Assembly (NCBI GenBank): GCA_963513935.1
Contig: OY740772.1
Span: forward strand, 100,521,340-100,585,339
Source: Aphrophora alni
Lineage: Eukaryota > Arthropoda > Insecta > Hemiptera > Aphrophoridae
Reading direction: 5' to 3'
DNA: 64,000 nucleotides
A program made the position numbers and the translations under genes. Below, piece by piece: positions 48,810-61,100 of the stretch. The first letter of the stretch is position 1; every line of letters begins with the position of its first letter. Below the pieces are notes generated by a model. That model was not told the origin of the DNA. It was given only the letters and a program-made list of their open reading frames with translations, and ran no database searches.

Positions 48810-51800
48810 ATGCTGAAGTTGTTGGTCGTAAGTACTTGTTTTCTAAACTTGTTTGTAGTTTTATTAATCAAATATAATCTATAGGATAAATTGTGCACCT
48901 GCTTGTTTTTAAAATTATGCGTATAACCATTTAAAGAGATCCAAAGACATACACAATTTTAAATTTTGCAATGTTTTTTTTTTCAATGATTGTAATGGTT
49001 TATCAAAATAATGTTTATTTTAAAGTAAAAACTTTTAAAACAAAATGTCATTATTTTCTGAACATAAGACATACATGATAATATACAAACAATACTGCTC
49101 TAATATATCCGGTGTCGATCTGATGTGTTAAACAAATATTATTTTCTTGTACGTAAAAATCGTGGAAATCCCAAGGGATACAATCTGGATCTACAACTTT
49201 TTCCATGTGGTCTTAGATTAGACCCCTCTTTTTCATCTCTTCTATAAGGTGTCTATCTTCACCATCTTTCTGACTCTTTTTCATGTAGTCTCAAATTAGT
49301 CATCGATTTTTCATCTCTTCTATCAGGTCTCTCTTCACCATCTTTCTGACTCTTTTTTACATGTAGACTTAGATTATATTCTTCTTTTTCATCCCTTTAA
49401 TCAGGTCTCTCTTCACCATCTTTCTGACTCTTTTTTTCATGTAGTCTTAGATTATATTCTTCTTTTTCATCTCTTCTATCAGGTCTCCCTTCACCATCTT
49501 TCCGACTATTTTTTTTCATGTAGTCTTAGATTATATTCTTCTTTTTCATCTCTTCTGTCAGATCTCCCTTCACCATCTTTCTGACTGTTTTTTTACATGT
49601 AGACTTAGATTATATTCTTCTTTTTCATCTCTTCTATCAGGTCTCTCTTTACCATCTTTCCGACTATTTTTTTTACATGTAGACTTAGATTATATTCTTC
49701 TTTTTCATCTCTTCTATCAGATCTCTCTTCACCATCTTTCCAACTCTTTTTTATCATGTAGTCTTAGATTATATTCTTCTTTTTCATCTCTTCTATCAGA
49801 TCTCTCTTCACCATCTTTCCAACTCTTTTTTATCATGTAGTCTAAGATTATATTCTTCTTTTTCGTCTCTTATATCAGGTCTCTCTTCACCATCTTTCCG
49901 ACTCTTTTTTTTCATGTAGTCTTAGATTATATTCTTCTTTTTCATCTCTTCTATAAGGTGTCTATCTTCACTAACTTTTCAACTCTTTTTCATGTAGTCT
50001 CAAATTAGTCACCGGTTTTCCATCTCTTCTATCAGGTCTCTCTTCACCATCTTTCAAACTCTTTTTTATCATGTAGACTTAGATTATATTCTTCTTTTTC
50101 ATCCCTTTAATCAGGTCTCTCTTCACCATCTTTCTGACGCTTTTTTTCATGTAGTCTTAGATTATATTCTTCTTTTTCATCTCTTCTGTCAGGTCTCCCT
50201 TCACCATCTTTTTGACTGTTTTTTTCATGTAGTCTTAGATTATATTCTTCTTTTTCATCTCTTCTATTAGGTCTCTCTTCGCCAACTTTTCCAATCTGCC
50301 GCAATTAGAGCATTTGAGGGCTAATAGTTATTCTTTTTATTTTACGTTCATTTCTTACTTTTGTTTATAAGGCGATAATGAACGAGACTTTTTTTGTTTA
50401 CAGTAGTCAAGTGTAAACTTTGAGGTTATGTAAAATATCTCTGAATAGTCTAATCGATTTATATATAACTCGTATCATTTTATTTATAATATAAAAACGG
50501 ATAGATTTGTATGTAACTAATTTTTTTTTCGTATGGACTACAGAAACGAAAATATTTAGAAAAAAGTAATATCAACCAAGTAATATGTTTTAAATGATTT
50601 AATATTAATAACACTCACTACCAAATAACTACACATGTTTTGTGTCACTATAAACTGTTTCTAAGAAATAATTTAATAAATAAAATTGCTCCCCCAAATT
50701 ATAAAATATTTCATCACTTTAATGAACTAATTGTCCTTTATCTCTTTTGGTTATGGAATAAAGTGTGTGTCCATGTAAACATTTTACCTGATGGAGGTTC
50801 AATAACAGTGAGCAAGGGTTTAGTAATCCTGAGAAACCTTTATTTCATGTAGTCTTGGCTTAGATACCTCTCTTTCAAATATCCTATTAGGTGTCTCTCA
50901 AGAAACACTTGCTATATGTTTTTATGTTCATTTCCTCCCTTTTTTATAAGACGATGATGAACAAGATGTCATTAAACATTAGTTTTATTTAGATTAACGT
51001 GTTTGTTGTGAAACTGTGTTTTATTTCATTTACAGTTGTGGTTATTCTATTCTGTAACGTGGTCCTGATAAGTATTCAAAACATTTTGGTTAAAGTGAAA
51101 TATATTTATACACTACAGGGTTCACTACAATTCGTTTTAGGAAAGAGGCAACTTACCACCCGGCTTAGTATTTAACATTAGTTTGAGAATTTTTGTGCAT
51201 AAATCTTATGCATCATTTCTTTAAGTATGATTTGGATGGAAACATTGGTGTTTATAGATGGTTTGTCTATAAATTAGGATTTTTTATAGAATCATTTTTG
51301 TTTTAAGTTACCATACTGATTGTCGTTACAATATTTCAGTACAAGCTGTTGCTAGAACTTTCATTGTAATTAATACCTGTTTGGTGAAGCAACGTCAGCT
51401 ACTAAAGGCAAGTTAATAAATCCGAAACTCAGTTACTTTCACTCACAGAAAAAGTGATGAGATGAGTCGAAACATTAATGTCTAACATTTTGCGGATATA
51501 TCTTTTTTGAGATGGTCTAGTACAAAAATTAATGGTTTCTAGAATAATGTCTTTATGTAGTATCGACAGTGCTCTTACAGCTCAACGCATAGACTTTCCT
51601 CTCTCATTTTTTCCTGAACAAAATACAAATTTATTATTTTTCTCAAATTTGTCTCAAATGATTTTGATCACATTTTTCTCAAAGGTAGTCTCTAAAGACC
51701 CAAATGAAAGCTATCTCTCCAAATATCCCGGTTCGTGAGTTATCACTAAGAAACAACAAAAACAAATCTAGGGCTGTTATAAAAGACTTAATTTATCAAA

Positions 51801-54199
51801 GTCGGCCGATTTCGTTTAAATTTTAATGAAAAATGTAGATTAATAATTTAAAAACGTATCCAGAATCGTAGTTAAAAATTATTTTTAACCGCTTTATATA
51901 CAATACGATTTATGCTGAGAACGTTTTCATGGCACAAACTAGGCTAATTTAACCCTAATTTAAATGGTTTTTATATTTTTTTAACGGCATCCATGGTTCA
52001 TTTTCACTTTTTGTTTGGCAACTAAAACTTTTTTTTTCTATGACGATTAGGCTAGGTTAGTATTTGAGTTTTTGTTACGAGTGCTTGAAAACGTTTGTGT
52101 CATGCTTTTGAGCAATTTAATCATCTGATAGACGAACACTTCTTATGCCCCAGTGTGGTGTGAATCTTCAAGTCTAGATATACATAGGGTATAAGGCTTT
52201 TTAAATAAATCAGATAGGGTTATGACTGGTTAAATTGAATCACATATGAAGGAATTAGATGATTCAAACTTATAACTTCCCAACTAGTCATTTACTGAAA
52301 TCTTCCCTCATAGTTTAGTTTATGAACAAACTTACAGACCGCATGGGACTGAAAGTGAATTCAAACACATGTTCAAGGACCTCAGAGTGCACCAACCCCA
52401 AGGGCGTCTAGTTGGATTGACACCTTTATTTTTGTAATTAACTCTTTCATCTTTACTATCAAATGTCTTTGACCAACCCTGACGCTATTGGAGCATTCAG
52501 GGGCTAGGAATCTTTATTTTATTTTTTGTGAGATAACGATGACTGAGATCGCATTCGTCTTTCGCTTTTAAACATCGAGGGGAAAAAACAAATTTAAAAA
52601 CGCCTAAGAAAATACTTCGGAGACATTGTACTCAATAAGTAAACTTTGTAACTATTTGATTCAATCACTCAATAGAATTTAATTTTGAATTAGAATTTAT
52701 TTATTTTTTATATTGGAGTATTTTGTAATATAGTCGTACATTAATAAAGTTTTATTATTTATTTATTTATTATTTTTGTTTTGTTTTATTTTCTGTTGAC
52801 TAATTTTTATTGTACAGTATTTTATTGCACCTTTAATTATTGTATATTGATGTGACAATGACCATACAAATTGTAGTTTACCTTGGCTGAAAAATTTAAT
52901 GAAATATATAATGTCGCTTAAGTGTCAAATATTAACATAAAATTTGAATTCCTCTTCTTAAATGCTTGCACAGAAATTGTTAAAAATCAACTACTTTTTT
53001 CAATTCCAATCATCATACAAATATTTACCAACTATGTCCCTAACGAAAACCTATGTTTTGTTGAAAATTTTATGTAATGAAGGTTATAGCTCTGGAACTG
53101 CAGCGCCGATTTCAGACAAGTTTCCAATTATAATTAGAGTCAAATACCCTTGTTGTAACTGACAAAATATAGATTTAAAATGTAACACCCAACACCACAA
53201 TTCAATAAAATAAGACTTATTACCATATGTACATTTCAGTAACATAGTTACCATCCTCAGAAATTGATTATTAATTTTGTATATATTATAAACAGTTATA
53301 CAAATGAGGTTCTTTCCCCCACTCCTTTCTGTGGTTAGTTTAATCAATGGGATTGAGCCAAGTCATTAGTCTGGTCTTTGGCCTAGTCCTTCCCACTAGG
53401 TGGAGTGGGGGTGAGTCCCTTTACAATTAGTCAACTACATGGACAATATTTTCTAACAAAAATAAATAATTTAATTTAATTTGTAAATAAGTATTGTCCA
53501 TGTAGTTTACTAAAACATGATATTATTACCTTGTTTTTATACAACAGATCATCGGAGATTTAATGATCTTGCAAATTTCTTACTGTTTTATGTGATTTCA
53601 TTTTGAATTTTAGCCCTTTTAAAATCTAAAATGTATATTCAATTATATTATTGAACACTGTATTTGTTTAACTATTTTACAATACATTTATATTTTTCTT
53701 ACAGATTGTTGCTGCTGTTATTGTAAACACAACGGTGTATGCAAAACCTGTGCCGCAAGGTTTTGGAAGATTTGGAGGTCGTGGAGGTGGTGGCGGCTTC
53801 GGAGGAGGTTTTGGAGGAGGTTCGGGAGGTGGTAGAGGAAGCGGAGGCGGTGGCGGTTTTGGAGGAGGTTTCGGAGGAGGTGGAGGTTCTGGGGGAGGAG
53901 CAGGTGAAGGCTTCGGTGGAGGTGGAGGATCTGGAGGCGGAGCAGGTGGAGGCTTCGGAGGAGGATTTGGAGGAGGTGGAGGATCTGGAGGTGGTGGTGG
54001 CTTTGGAGGAGGTGGAGGATCTGGAAGTGGTAGAGGAGGCGGAGCAGGCGGAGGTTTTGGAGGAGGATTTGGAGGTGGTAGAGGATCTGGAGGTGGTAGA
54101 GGAGGTGGCGGTGGCTTTGGAGGAGGTGAAGGATATGGAGGTGGTAGAGGAGGCGGAGGTGGCGTAGGCTTTGGAGGAGGAGTAAATTTTGGCAGATAA
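48810..54199 (+). CDS. Secreted glycine-rich protein 1, 170 aa, two exons
   Basis: Exon 1 48810-48827 (MLKLLV), intron 48828-53704 (GTAAGT ... TTTCTTACAG, phase 0), exon 2 53705-54199, TAA stop. The signal peptide is about residues 1-19, with a likely cut after VYA before KPVPQG. The mature chain is almost wholly glycine, in GGGFGGG, GGGSGGG and GGRG blocks with F, S, R, A and a few Y, ending NFGR. Such low-complexity GGX chains occur in insect cuticular, eggshell and silk/cement proteins, where they give elastic or adhesive matrices. The role is inferred, with cuticle most likely. It shares its exon design and first residues (MLKLL) with the gene at 58.1 kb, so the two are paralogues. GGA/GGT-rich codons make the exon strikingly GC-rich against an AT-rich background. 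The array probably varies in length between alleles. Confidence 0.85.
49165..50440 (+). repeat. DR-A copy with internal ~80-bp minisatellite, in intron
   Basis: A DR-A copy whose middle has expanded to about 13 tandem units (49190-50290) of about 80 bp, each reading roughly 'cttagattatattcttctt', 'tttcatctcttctatcagg', 'tctctcttcaccatcttt', 'ccgactcttttttcatgtag'. Flanks are normal DR-A: 'atcccaagggatacaatctgg' at left and 'gagggctaatagttattct...ataatgaacgaga' at right. Confidence 0.9.
50441..53704 (+). repeat. Rest of Gly-rich gene 1 intron, with DR-A and DR-C copies
   Basis: DR-A copies lie at 50785-50995 and 52375-52600 and a DR-C copy at 51600-51780. A TTTA-rich tract is at about 52755-52780. 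A ~24-bp inverted pair around 'taaactacatggacaatact' lies at about 53428 and 53492. No other gene is seen. Confidence 0.55.
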
Positions 54200-54239
54200 A
54201 TATAAAATAACTATTATTTTAGTTTAAAACATGAGTTCA

Positions 54240-54290
54240 AATAAATTTTTGTCAACAAATAAAAACATAATATGTATTGACTTCAATAAA
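54240..54290 (+). promoter_or_regulatory. Polyadenylation signals of Gly-rich gene 1
   Basis: AATAAA at 54240, 54258 and 54285, within 91 nt of the stop codon. Confidence 0.65.
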
Positions 54291-54299
54291 CATTTTGTA

Positions 54300-55359
54300 T
54301 TTAATTGTTGGCAGAGATTTATTTAACGCAAATAAATCAATCATGGGATTTATAAATCATTTACTTAATGAATTAAATTTCTAATAGGAAAACAACTTCC
54401 CCTCTCTTTATTTCTACCAAAATACAATATCTCTTTCACAAAATGTCTTCTCTTTTTATCATCCTTTCACAAAATTGTATTCGTCTCAACTCAGCCTAAA
54501 CGTCATTTGATTGACCATATTTAAAAAGTGTAGCACTATTCCACTACTTGTTCTTTCACAAGCATGAGCACTAAACATCACCAGGAGCATTTACCTTTGT
54601 CTAGAAATATGATTATTTCTTTAAAACTATTATACTACTATATACATTCTGAAAGGACGTAAATAAATAATTTGAGTACACCCTTCTATCATTAGAAGCA
54701 ATGTTTTAAATTCTGTTGACGTGTTTCGGATAAAAACGAATTTCATAATTTAAGAAGGATCGTAAACATTGATGGCCTATTTCACAGTAAATAAAACATA
54801 TAAAAGGATTATTTTGCGAAACGTATATAATGTTGATGAAAATAAATAATACACTAAAAAATAGATCAAGTAATACAATTTTTTTTAATGTCACAACAAA
54901 TGTTGAGTTAATGAAATCAAATGTGAGTGTAACACAACAGACACAGACTAAATAGCGCGTAAATTTCAGACACAACATGGAAAAACATTAGGGGCCGTAT
55001 TGATAATAGTTCCTTTAAAAATCAGTAATAGACTCTAGGAAACACAGTTTGATGATTTTTTAGTTTTCCCAACTCCAACTTATATGTAGCAACTGCAGAC
55101 AGTTAAATAAATGGGAAAATATGGAAGTAAACGAACTAAGATTAAAAAGGGAAAAAAAATATTATGAGTACACAAATAATAAGGGCGACATAATGTTTAA
55201 CAATCTAACTTTGTAGGTAAAACCTCACTGTATAAATTAACACAGAAGCACTGTTTCAACCTATCACAGAAGAGTTAGCAGCATACATGTAGTGTAGAAG
55301 GGGTTTATGCGTGACATTGACGACTCCATTGAGGGACGAAGCAGTATCTAAATAGCTAC
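54300..55359. other. Intergenic, nothing recognised
   Basis: AT-rich; no features recognised. Confidence 0.45.
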
Positions 55360-55690
55360 CCTCAGGTACTGCAGTGAGTAAGAGTTTGACAATCACCAAG
55401 GATCATACCTGGATTTAAAACTTTCTTCATGTAGTCTTAGCTTAGATCCCTCTCTTTCATCTTTCCTATCAGGTCTCTCTTGACTAGGAGTTCTTTTCCG
55501 ACCCAGACACTATTAAAGTATTAGAGTGCTAATTGCATTATATGTTTATAACGCGAAGAGGTTTTTTGAATTCAACAACAACAACAAAATATATACTACG
55601 TGTTGAAGGTAATAAGAAAAGTTTTTAATTAAGTTTAGCTTTTAAAAGTTCTTTGTTCAACGTGTTTTAAACAAATACCTAAATTAATAC
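55360..55690 (+). repeat. Dispersed repeat DR-A, long copy
   Basis: One of the most complete copies: 'taccctcaggtactgcagtg', 'catgtagtcttagcttagatc', 'cctatcaggtctctcttgac', 'cagacactattaaagtatta', 'aacgcgaagaggttttttg', and a tail (ttaattaagtttagctttt) shared with the copy ending near 59110. Confidence 0.75.
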
Positions 55691-56351
55691 TTGTTAGCTA
55701 TAGATTTACGATTTTGTTGTGCTTCGATTTGAGTTCTGAAAATTATTAAGACAAGGTTATCAACAACCATACAATGATTGTTAACAATCAAGGTTTAACA
55801 ACCAGGTTTAATAATGATCATACAGTACATCTTAAAAGTGTCAGTAGAATTCCAGACAACCGTAGAAATTTCAGAATGTTAACTTGCCATTTTCCTTGTC
55901 TCATATGACACTTAAAATGATGTATTACATGACCATGTGTTCCACTTTAAATTGTTGATTTACTCTTTGCTTTCCAACCCTCTGAAATAGAAAATTTAAA
56001 ACTTGGATTCATAAAAGTAGCTTCTCACTTCAAATGAGATTGCTACAACAAAGTTTAGGTTTCTTAATTCTTATAAAAGTAAATGGGGATGGATATACAT
56101 AATAGAGTGCAAACCACTCATCAATTTTAAAATTGATCAGATAGAATATTGTAACTTTCAGAACTAATATATTTATACGATATTCTTCATCTAAAAATTA
56201 TAACATTTATTTATTTCTCATTACGTTCCTTAGACTACCAACGTTACTTTTGAAAATCCAAAATTTATCCCGCCGCCATTTTGGGTACAGACATCGTAGT
56301 AACTATTCACTTATACCATTTATTCCCCTTAAATGGACGTTTTAGATGATA
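55691..56351. other. Intergenic, nothing recognised
   Basis: AT-rich. A 'ccgccgccattttgggta' word near 56270 resembles short element remnants elsewhere. Confidence 0.4.
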
Positions 56352-56620
56352 TACTACACAAAGTGTGTTACCATTTAAAATATTTAAATAGTAACGCCTT
56401 GATCACTCCCTTAAGAAGGAGTTGAAATTATATTTCTGACCAATAACTTATGCTGAAACAGTATTCTATTTAGAACAGTTTTACAGTTGATGAGGAGTTT
56501 CCTTACTTTTAACTCACTAACCTACCTTTTAACGAGAAATTGAATTTCAACTCCTTCTTGGAGTAGTGACTCAAGGGTTGTAACTCAAATATTTTAAAGT
56601 GTAACACCCTTTGTGTAGTA
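56352..56620. mobile_element. Palindromic MITE
   Basis: Ends TACTACACAAAGTGTGTTAC and its complement at 56600-56620. Arms of about 80 bp, diverged but colinear ('cctta-gaaggagttgaaatt' against 'aatttcaactccttcttgg'). No coding capacity. Confidence 0.75.
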
Positions 56621-56621
56621 A

Positions 56622-56643
56622 TTATATATATATATATATATAT
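56622..56643. repeat. (TA)n microsatellite
   Basis: About 11 TA units at the edge of the MITE. Confidence 0.85.
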
Positions 56644-56679
56644 AGGAAGAAAACCACAATTTCGAAACATACCACAATA

Positions 56680-56802
56680 AAATCCGTTATCATTGCAAAT
56701 TATAAGAATGATTCTAAACATGTTTGCTGTAATTATAGACCAATACTCTTGTTCTCTATGTTCTCAAAGATTATAGAAAAAAATCAGTTGAATAACGCTT
56801 AA
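56680..56802 (+). pseudogene. LINE reverse-transcriptase fragment
   Basis: Reads NYKNDSKHVCCNYRPILLF then MFSKIIEK, matching the start of a LINE RT domain ('K-GDKSDC-NYRPISLL...SKI-EK'). Truncated on both sides. Probably a Jockey/CR1-like element. Confidence 0.6.
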
Positions 56803-57013
56803 GTAAAGTTTTTCTTTCTATTTTTGAAAGAGAGTGTCTTCTATACAAGCATTGCCTTGTAGGCACTAAATATTTTCTCAACAATAATTTTTAAACATTT
56901 TTAGTGAGACACTGAATAAAAAATTTATTAGACAACATTCCTCCAGACACGATATTTGGTGTAAAGTTAGGTTTTTGGGTTATATCATAAGGGGGAAATC
57001 CAGCTTTCTTTTT

Positions 57014-57065
57014 CTAACCTAACCTAACCTAACCTAACCTAACCTAACCTAACCTAACCTAACCT
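57014..57065 (-). repeat. Interstitial CCTAA (TTAGG) telomere-type array
   Basis: About ten perfect CCTAA units, opposite in orientation to the array at 11.6 kb. It abuts the left end of the foldback element. Confidence 0.92.
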
Positions 57066-57722
57066 CCCCTAGGAGGGGTTAAAATGTTGGGCAAAACGAT
57101 TTTTTTTGTAAATATCTTTAAAACTAAGCCAGATATAAAAAAAAAACTGTTTCATTCAAATTTTTAGCTGACTAAATTTCCCATAAAAATTCCGATTAGT
57201 TTTTTTTCCGTTAAACACACTGGGGCCGAGATATGAAGACCTTTTTTAGGGCAATTGTTCGTATAAGGCATTTTTACTAACAAAAAAACTTTGGCCGATT
57301 TAGTAGGATAGTAAAATGCGCTTAATATGAGTATGTAAGTGTTTTTACATGTAATACCAAGTATTTGTACATATATGTGTGCATAAATATATCCATGTAA
57401 ATATTTATATACAAATACTTGGTGTTTATATGTAAAATACTTACAAACACATATTTAGCCTTCCTTTTTTTACTATAGAAAATCTGCCTAAACTCAAAAA
57501 AATCAAGTTTCTTTTATTTAGTAAAAATGCCTTATACGAACTTTTGCAAAATAATGTCTCAAATTTGAGCGCTCATATCTCTGCCCCAGTGTGTGTATTG
57601 AAAAAATGACTATGGTAAAATTTAGTCAGCTACAACTTTTGTATGAAACTTATTTTGATATCTTCCTTAGTTTGTGAGATATTAACACACAACCGTTTAG
57701 CTCCACCTTTTAACCCCCTCCC
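57066..57722. mobile_element. Degenerate full-length foldback element
   Basis: The two halves are diverged inverted copies about a centre near 57392. Matching blocks: 'aggaggggttaaaa' and 'ttttaaccccctcc'; 'cacactggggc-gagatatga' and 'tcatatctctgccccagtgtg'; 'cgtataaggcatttttacta' and 'tagtaaaaatgccttatacg'; 'accaagtatttgtacat' and 'atacaaatacttggt'. Confidence 0.8.
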
Positions 57723-58030
57723 CAACCGCCAGAGGGCCACTTTCCACCAAATTTCATCTCCGCTGGTTTTTTGTCCAGATTTAAACCTATTTTGTTGGAC
57801 TTATATAAAGTATTAATTCAACGTTTGTGAATATCTTTTACAGTAAAAATTGTTTTTACATTAAGCCATTTAATTTTTCAATAACACAACCTTCGAAATA
57901 TTATAAAATGTAATTTGGAGGAAATAAACGATCAACCTAATGACTGACACCAGACATATAAATCCCACAGGCTAATAGTGATCTTAGAATCAAGGTCAGA
58001 CTCTCCCATTAATTAAACATTAAATTGTTA
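57723..58030. other. Upstream region of Gly-rich gene 2
   Basis: No recognisable elements. Confidence 0.4.
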
Positions 58031-58031
58031 G

Positions 58032-58039
58032 TATATAAA
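58032..58039 (+). promoter_or_regulatory. TATA box of Gly/His-rich gene 2
   Basis: TATATAAA 65 nt before the ATG. Confidence 0.65.
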
Positions 58040-58103
58040 GTTGACCTAGATTCTTTAAAAACATTAAATTATACGCCTTTCCTAGACAACTTCGCTGCTT
58101 AAA

Positions 58104-61100
58104 ATGTTGAAGTTATTGTTCGTAAGTATAAGTGTTTATTTTTTGTTTTCGTTTTATTTACAAACCAATTTAATTATTCGTTTCTTTGTCTAGAAAGTAT
58201 ATTGTCTAGGCTATCTAATCTGTGTATTGTATTTATACCATGCACTCTGTTTTGCAGAGAACTTTAAGTTCATAACGGTGAAAAATAATGTTGGCATGAT
58301 GTTTATAGTGCCATGAAGTAAATTTTGAAGAAAAACCAATTAGAATCTCTACATTGTCTTTAGAATTTTTCCATAAAAGTTATTTTAAACCCTAGAAAAT
58401 TTAACTTTGCTGCCAACTTAAAGTGCTTACGGAGTTGACCTTCCCAAGTGATCCCAACTGGATATACACATCTACACTTCCTACATTTAGTCTTGGGATA
58501 AACCAACTTTCCACTTTCCTATCAGGTCTTTGAAATCTGCAATTTTCCTATGTTATATGAGATACCAATTTTTTTCGTTATTGAAAAAAACCTTTTTAAC
58601 ATCGTCACATGATTAAACAGTTTCTTGAATAACACAAGTTTCTTTCTAAAGATAGTAATATTCATTTTACGATTGTGTAATGACTTTGTTATTACATAAA
58701 TGAAATCTTTTGTACCTTTAAACATAGATACAATTAAAATATAGGGTGTGGAATCACTTAATTATATTAAAAACAGCCACGAGGAACCAGTACAATGAGT
58801 ACGGATTTGTCAATCCCAATGAACCGAAACTACAACTTTTCATCTATTCTTGGTTAGCTCTCTCTCTCTCTCTATCATCATCTATCTTGACCATTTCTTG
58901 TTTTTTTTTTCTACACTAACGCTATTAGCGTATTCGAGGGGTCTTTGTGTCATGTTCTTTTCTCCCTTTTTTAGTCAGGCAATGGATGACCGAGAGGTTT
59001 TCGCTTTTACGAGAAAAAAAATACATATATTACGTGGAAGGTGAAATAAAATGTTTTCAATCAAGTTCAGCTGTTCAACTTGTGTTTTAAACATGTATAC
59101 GAATGTTTACTGTGTATCTATTAATTTGTATCATTGCTCTGTTTCTATGTTTTGAAAATTAATGTTGATTCACTAACTTATTGTACCAAATAATGTTATA
59201 AACAAGAACTAAGGAAAAATCTTTTAATTTATATATTAAGAACTTTATTAAACTTAAATTAAAATATTAATAAAGAGCGGCTGATGTAAAAATGTGGTGA
59301 ACTCAACGTCAAAGAGCCGAGATTTAGTACTGTATATTATCAAATTCTTGTTAAATATATTGATGAATATTCGGTTCATTGTAGGAGGTCTCTATTAAAA
59401 AAATCTTTGGTGGGAAAAGTGGTAAGATTTTTGTCTCATAAGTTGACAATGATAATCTAATGAATTGAGTTGTATTGACAGAGGGTATATTTGCGTATAT
59501 AAAATGATGGGTAGTGCAGTTGTATAGCTGTGGGGGGGGAGAGGTACAGCCCTTTGCGTTAATAAAAACAACGACGCAATGCTTTTGGGGAGTATAACTT
59601 TGTTATTATATAAATAAGTTGAAAAATTAGTATCTTCGTAATTATAATCTTTAGCATTAATAATCGACCAAATAAACTATAAGCCCATAAGTATGCTGAG
59701 TTGAAGAAAATGTTTATAATCGTTACAAAAGTCGATACCCACTGACTGATCACGAAATCTCTGGATCCAAGAAGCCTAGTGGTATGAATTTTTAACATGG
59801 TTTGCGGTAGGTCTGTAGACGCTTAATAGGGTTGTGTTAAAGATCTTGAATCTGGAATATTCGCGTGTGAAGCCGCTGGTAGCTGCTTGTGTCCAATAAA
59901 ATTTAAATGTAAATATTAATTCAAGTCTAAGAACATATATTATTGGAAAGAAAAATTCAGAAGGTATTTTAAAACCGAATTGAGTAATGCCGAACAGTGC
60001 AGACTATATAGAGTGTGAGAAACCTTAACGTTCAACCACGTAGGTGACCTTCAGTAGGTCAACAACAGTAGTCACACTGTCTCACAAAACTTTATATAGG
60101 GTTTTTTAACGTCACTAAATTCGGTGGTTAAGTTTTCAATTAGAAGTTGAAAGTTATTCACAAATATTGATATGAATAGGACATTATATTTTGCTTTATT
60201 ACGTTCACAACTAGAATATGGAATAATAATTTACTATCATTATCATCAAATGTGTATTAATATAAATGAAATTATACAAAATATTTTTTTTTTCATTTCT
60301 TATAGTATAAAAAATGTAATATATTTTATATTCTTAATTTTTCAACAAATTGTTTATGATGAACGTTTAATAAAGTGTTGATAAAAATAAGGATGCCTTC
60401 ATTGGTGTTTCTATTAAAAATTTTAAACGATTTAGTTGATACTGCAAGTATATTAAAACATACTCTTTCTTATACAGAGAGCACTAAATAGTTCATCAAT
60501 TCCTTCTTAAATAGAACTTTCCACCCAATACAAAAATTTGACTCTGCAATTGATCCATTTTCTAAAAGTTTCCCATATTTTTCAAAAAGTATTACAAAAC
60601 GCTTTGTTTAATGAATAATTAAATAGGTTGACAGATTGCTGTTTTTTTTAAACGTATTAGTTTGTAACTGTATCTGTAAACAAGGTTTGTAAACGAGGAA
60701 ACTCTGTAAAAGTTAATGGGAGTAAATAAGCAACGTACCCTAAGCAGTCTACCTCCCCTCAGAGGGTTATTTATTAGTGAGTGCGGTTATGACAATCCCG
60801 AGGGATTATAACTGAATCTTTATTTTTCAATTATATCCCTCTATTTCATATCCCTCAGTGGCTCACTTTAATTAGAAGGGCTTGCAAATTACTAGAGACC
60901 CTACATGGATCTACACATTTTCTTCATGCAGCTAGGGGTTAATTCCCTCTCTTTCATCTTTCTTATCAGACCTCACTTGACTAACTCTTGTTCTTTTCCG
61001 ATCCTGACATTATTAGAGTATTCGAAGGCTATCAGTCTTTCTTCTATGTTTTCTTCCTTTTTTATGAGGTAATGATGAATCTTTTCTATTAGGTCTTTCT

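Noticed and set aside
49190..50290. CRISPR-like array
   Set aside because: Regular spacing, but the whole unit is repeated with no unique spacers, and the genome is eukaryotic.
50107..50304. Minus-strand frame with repeated EKEEYNLRLHEK
   Set aside because: It is the ~80-bp DR-A minisatellite read in one of its open frames.
53739..54167. Glu/Val-rich 142-codon frame in the Gly-rich exon
   Set aside because: Shadow frame of the glycine codon repeat; it lacks the splice-compatible signal peptide.
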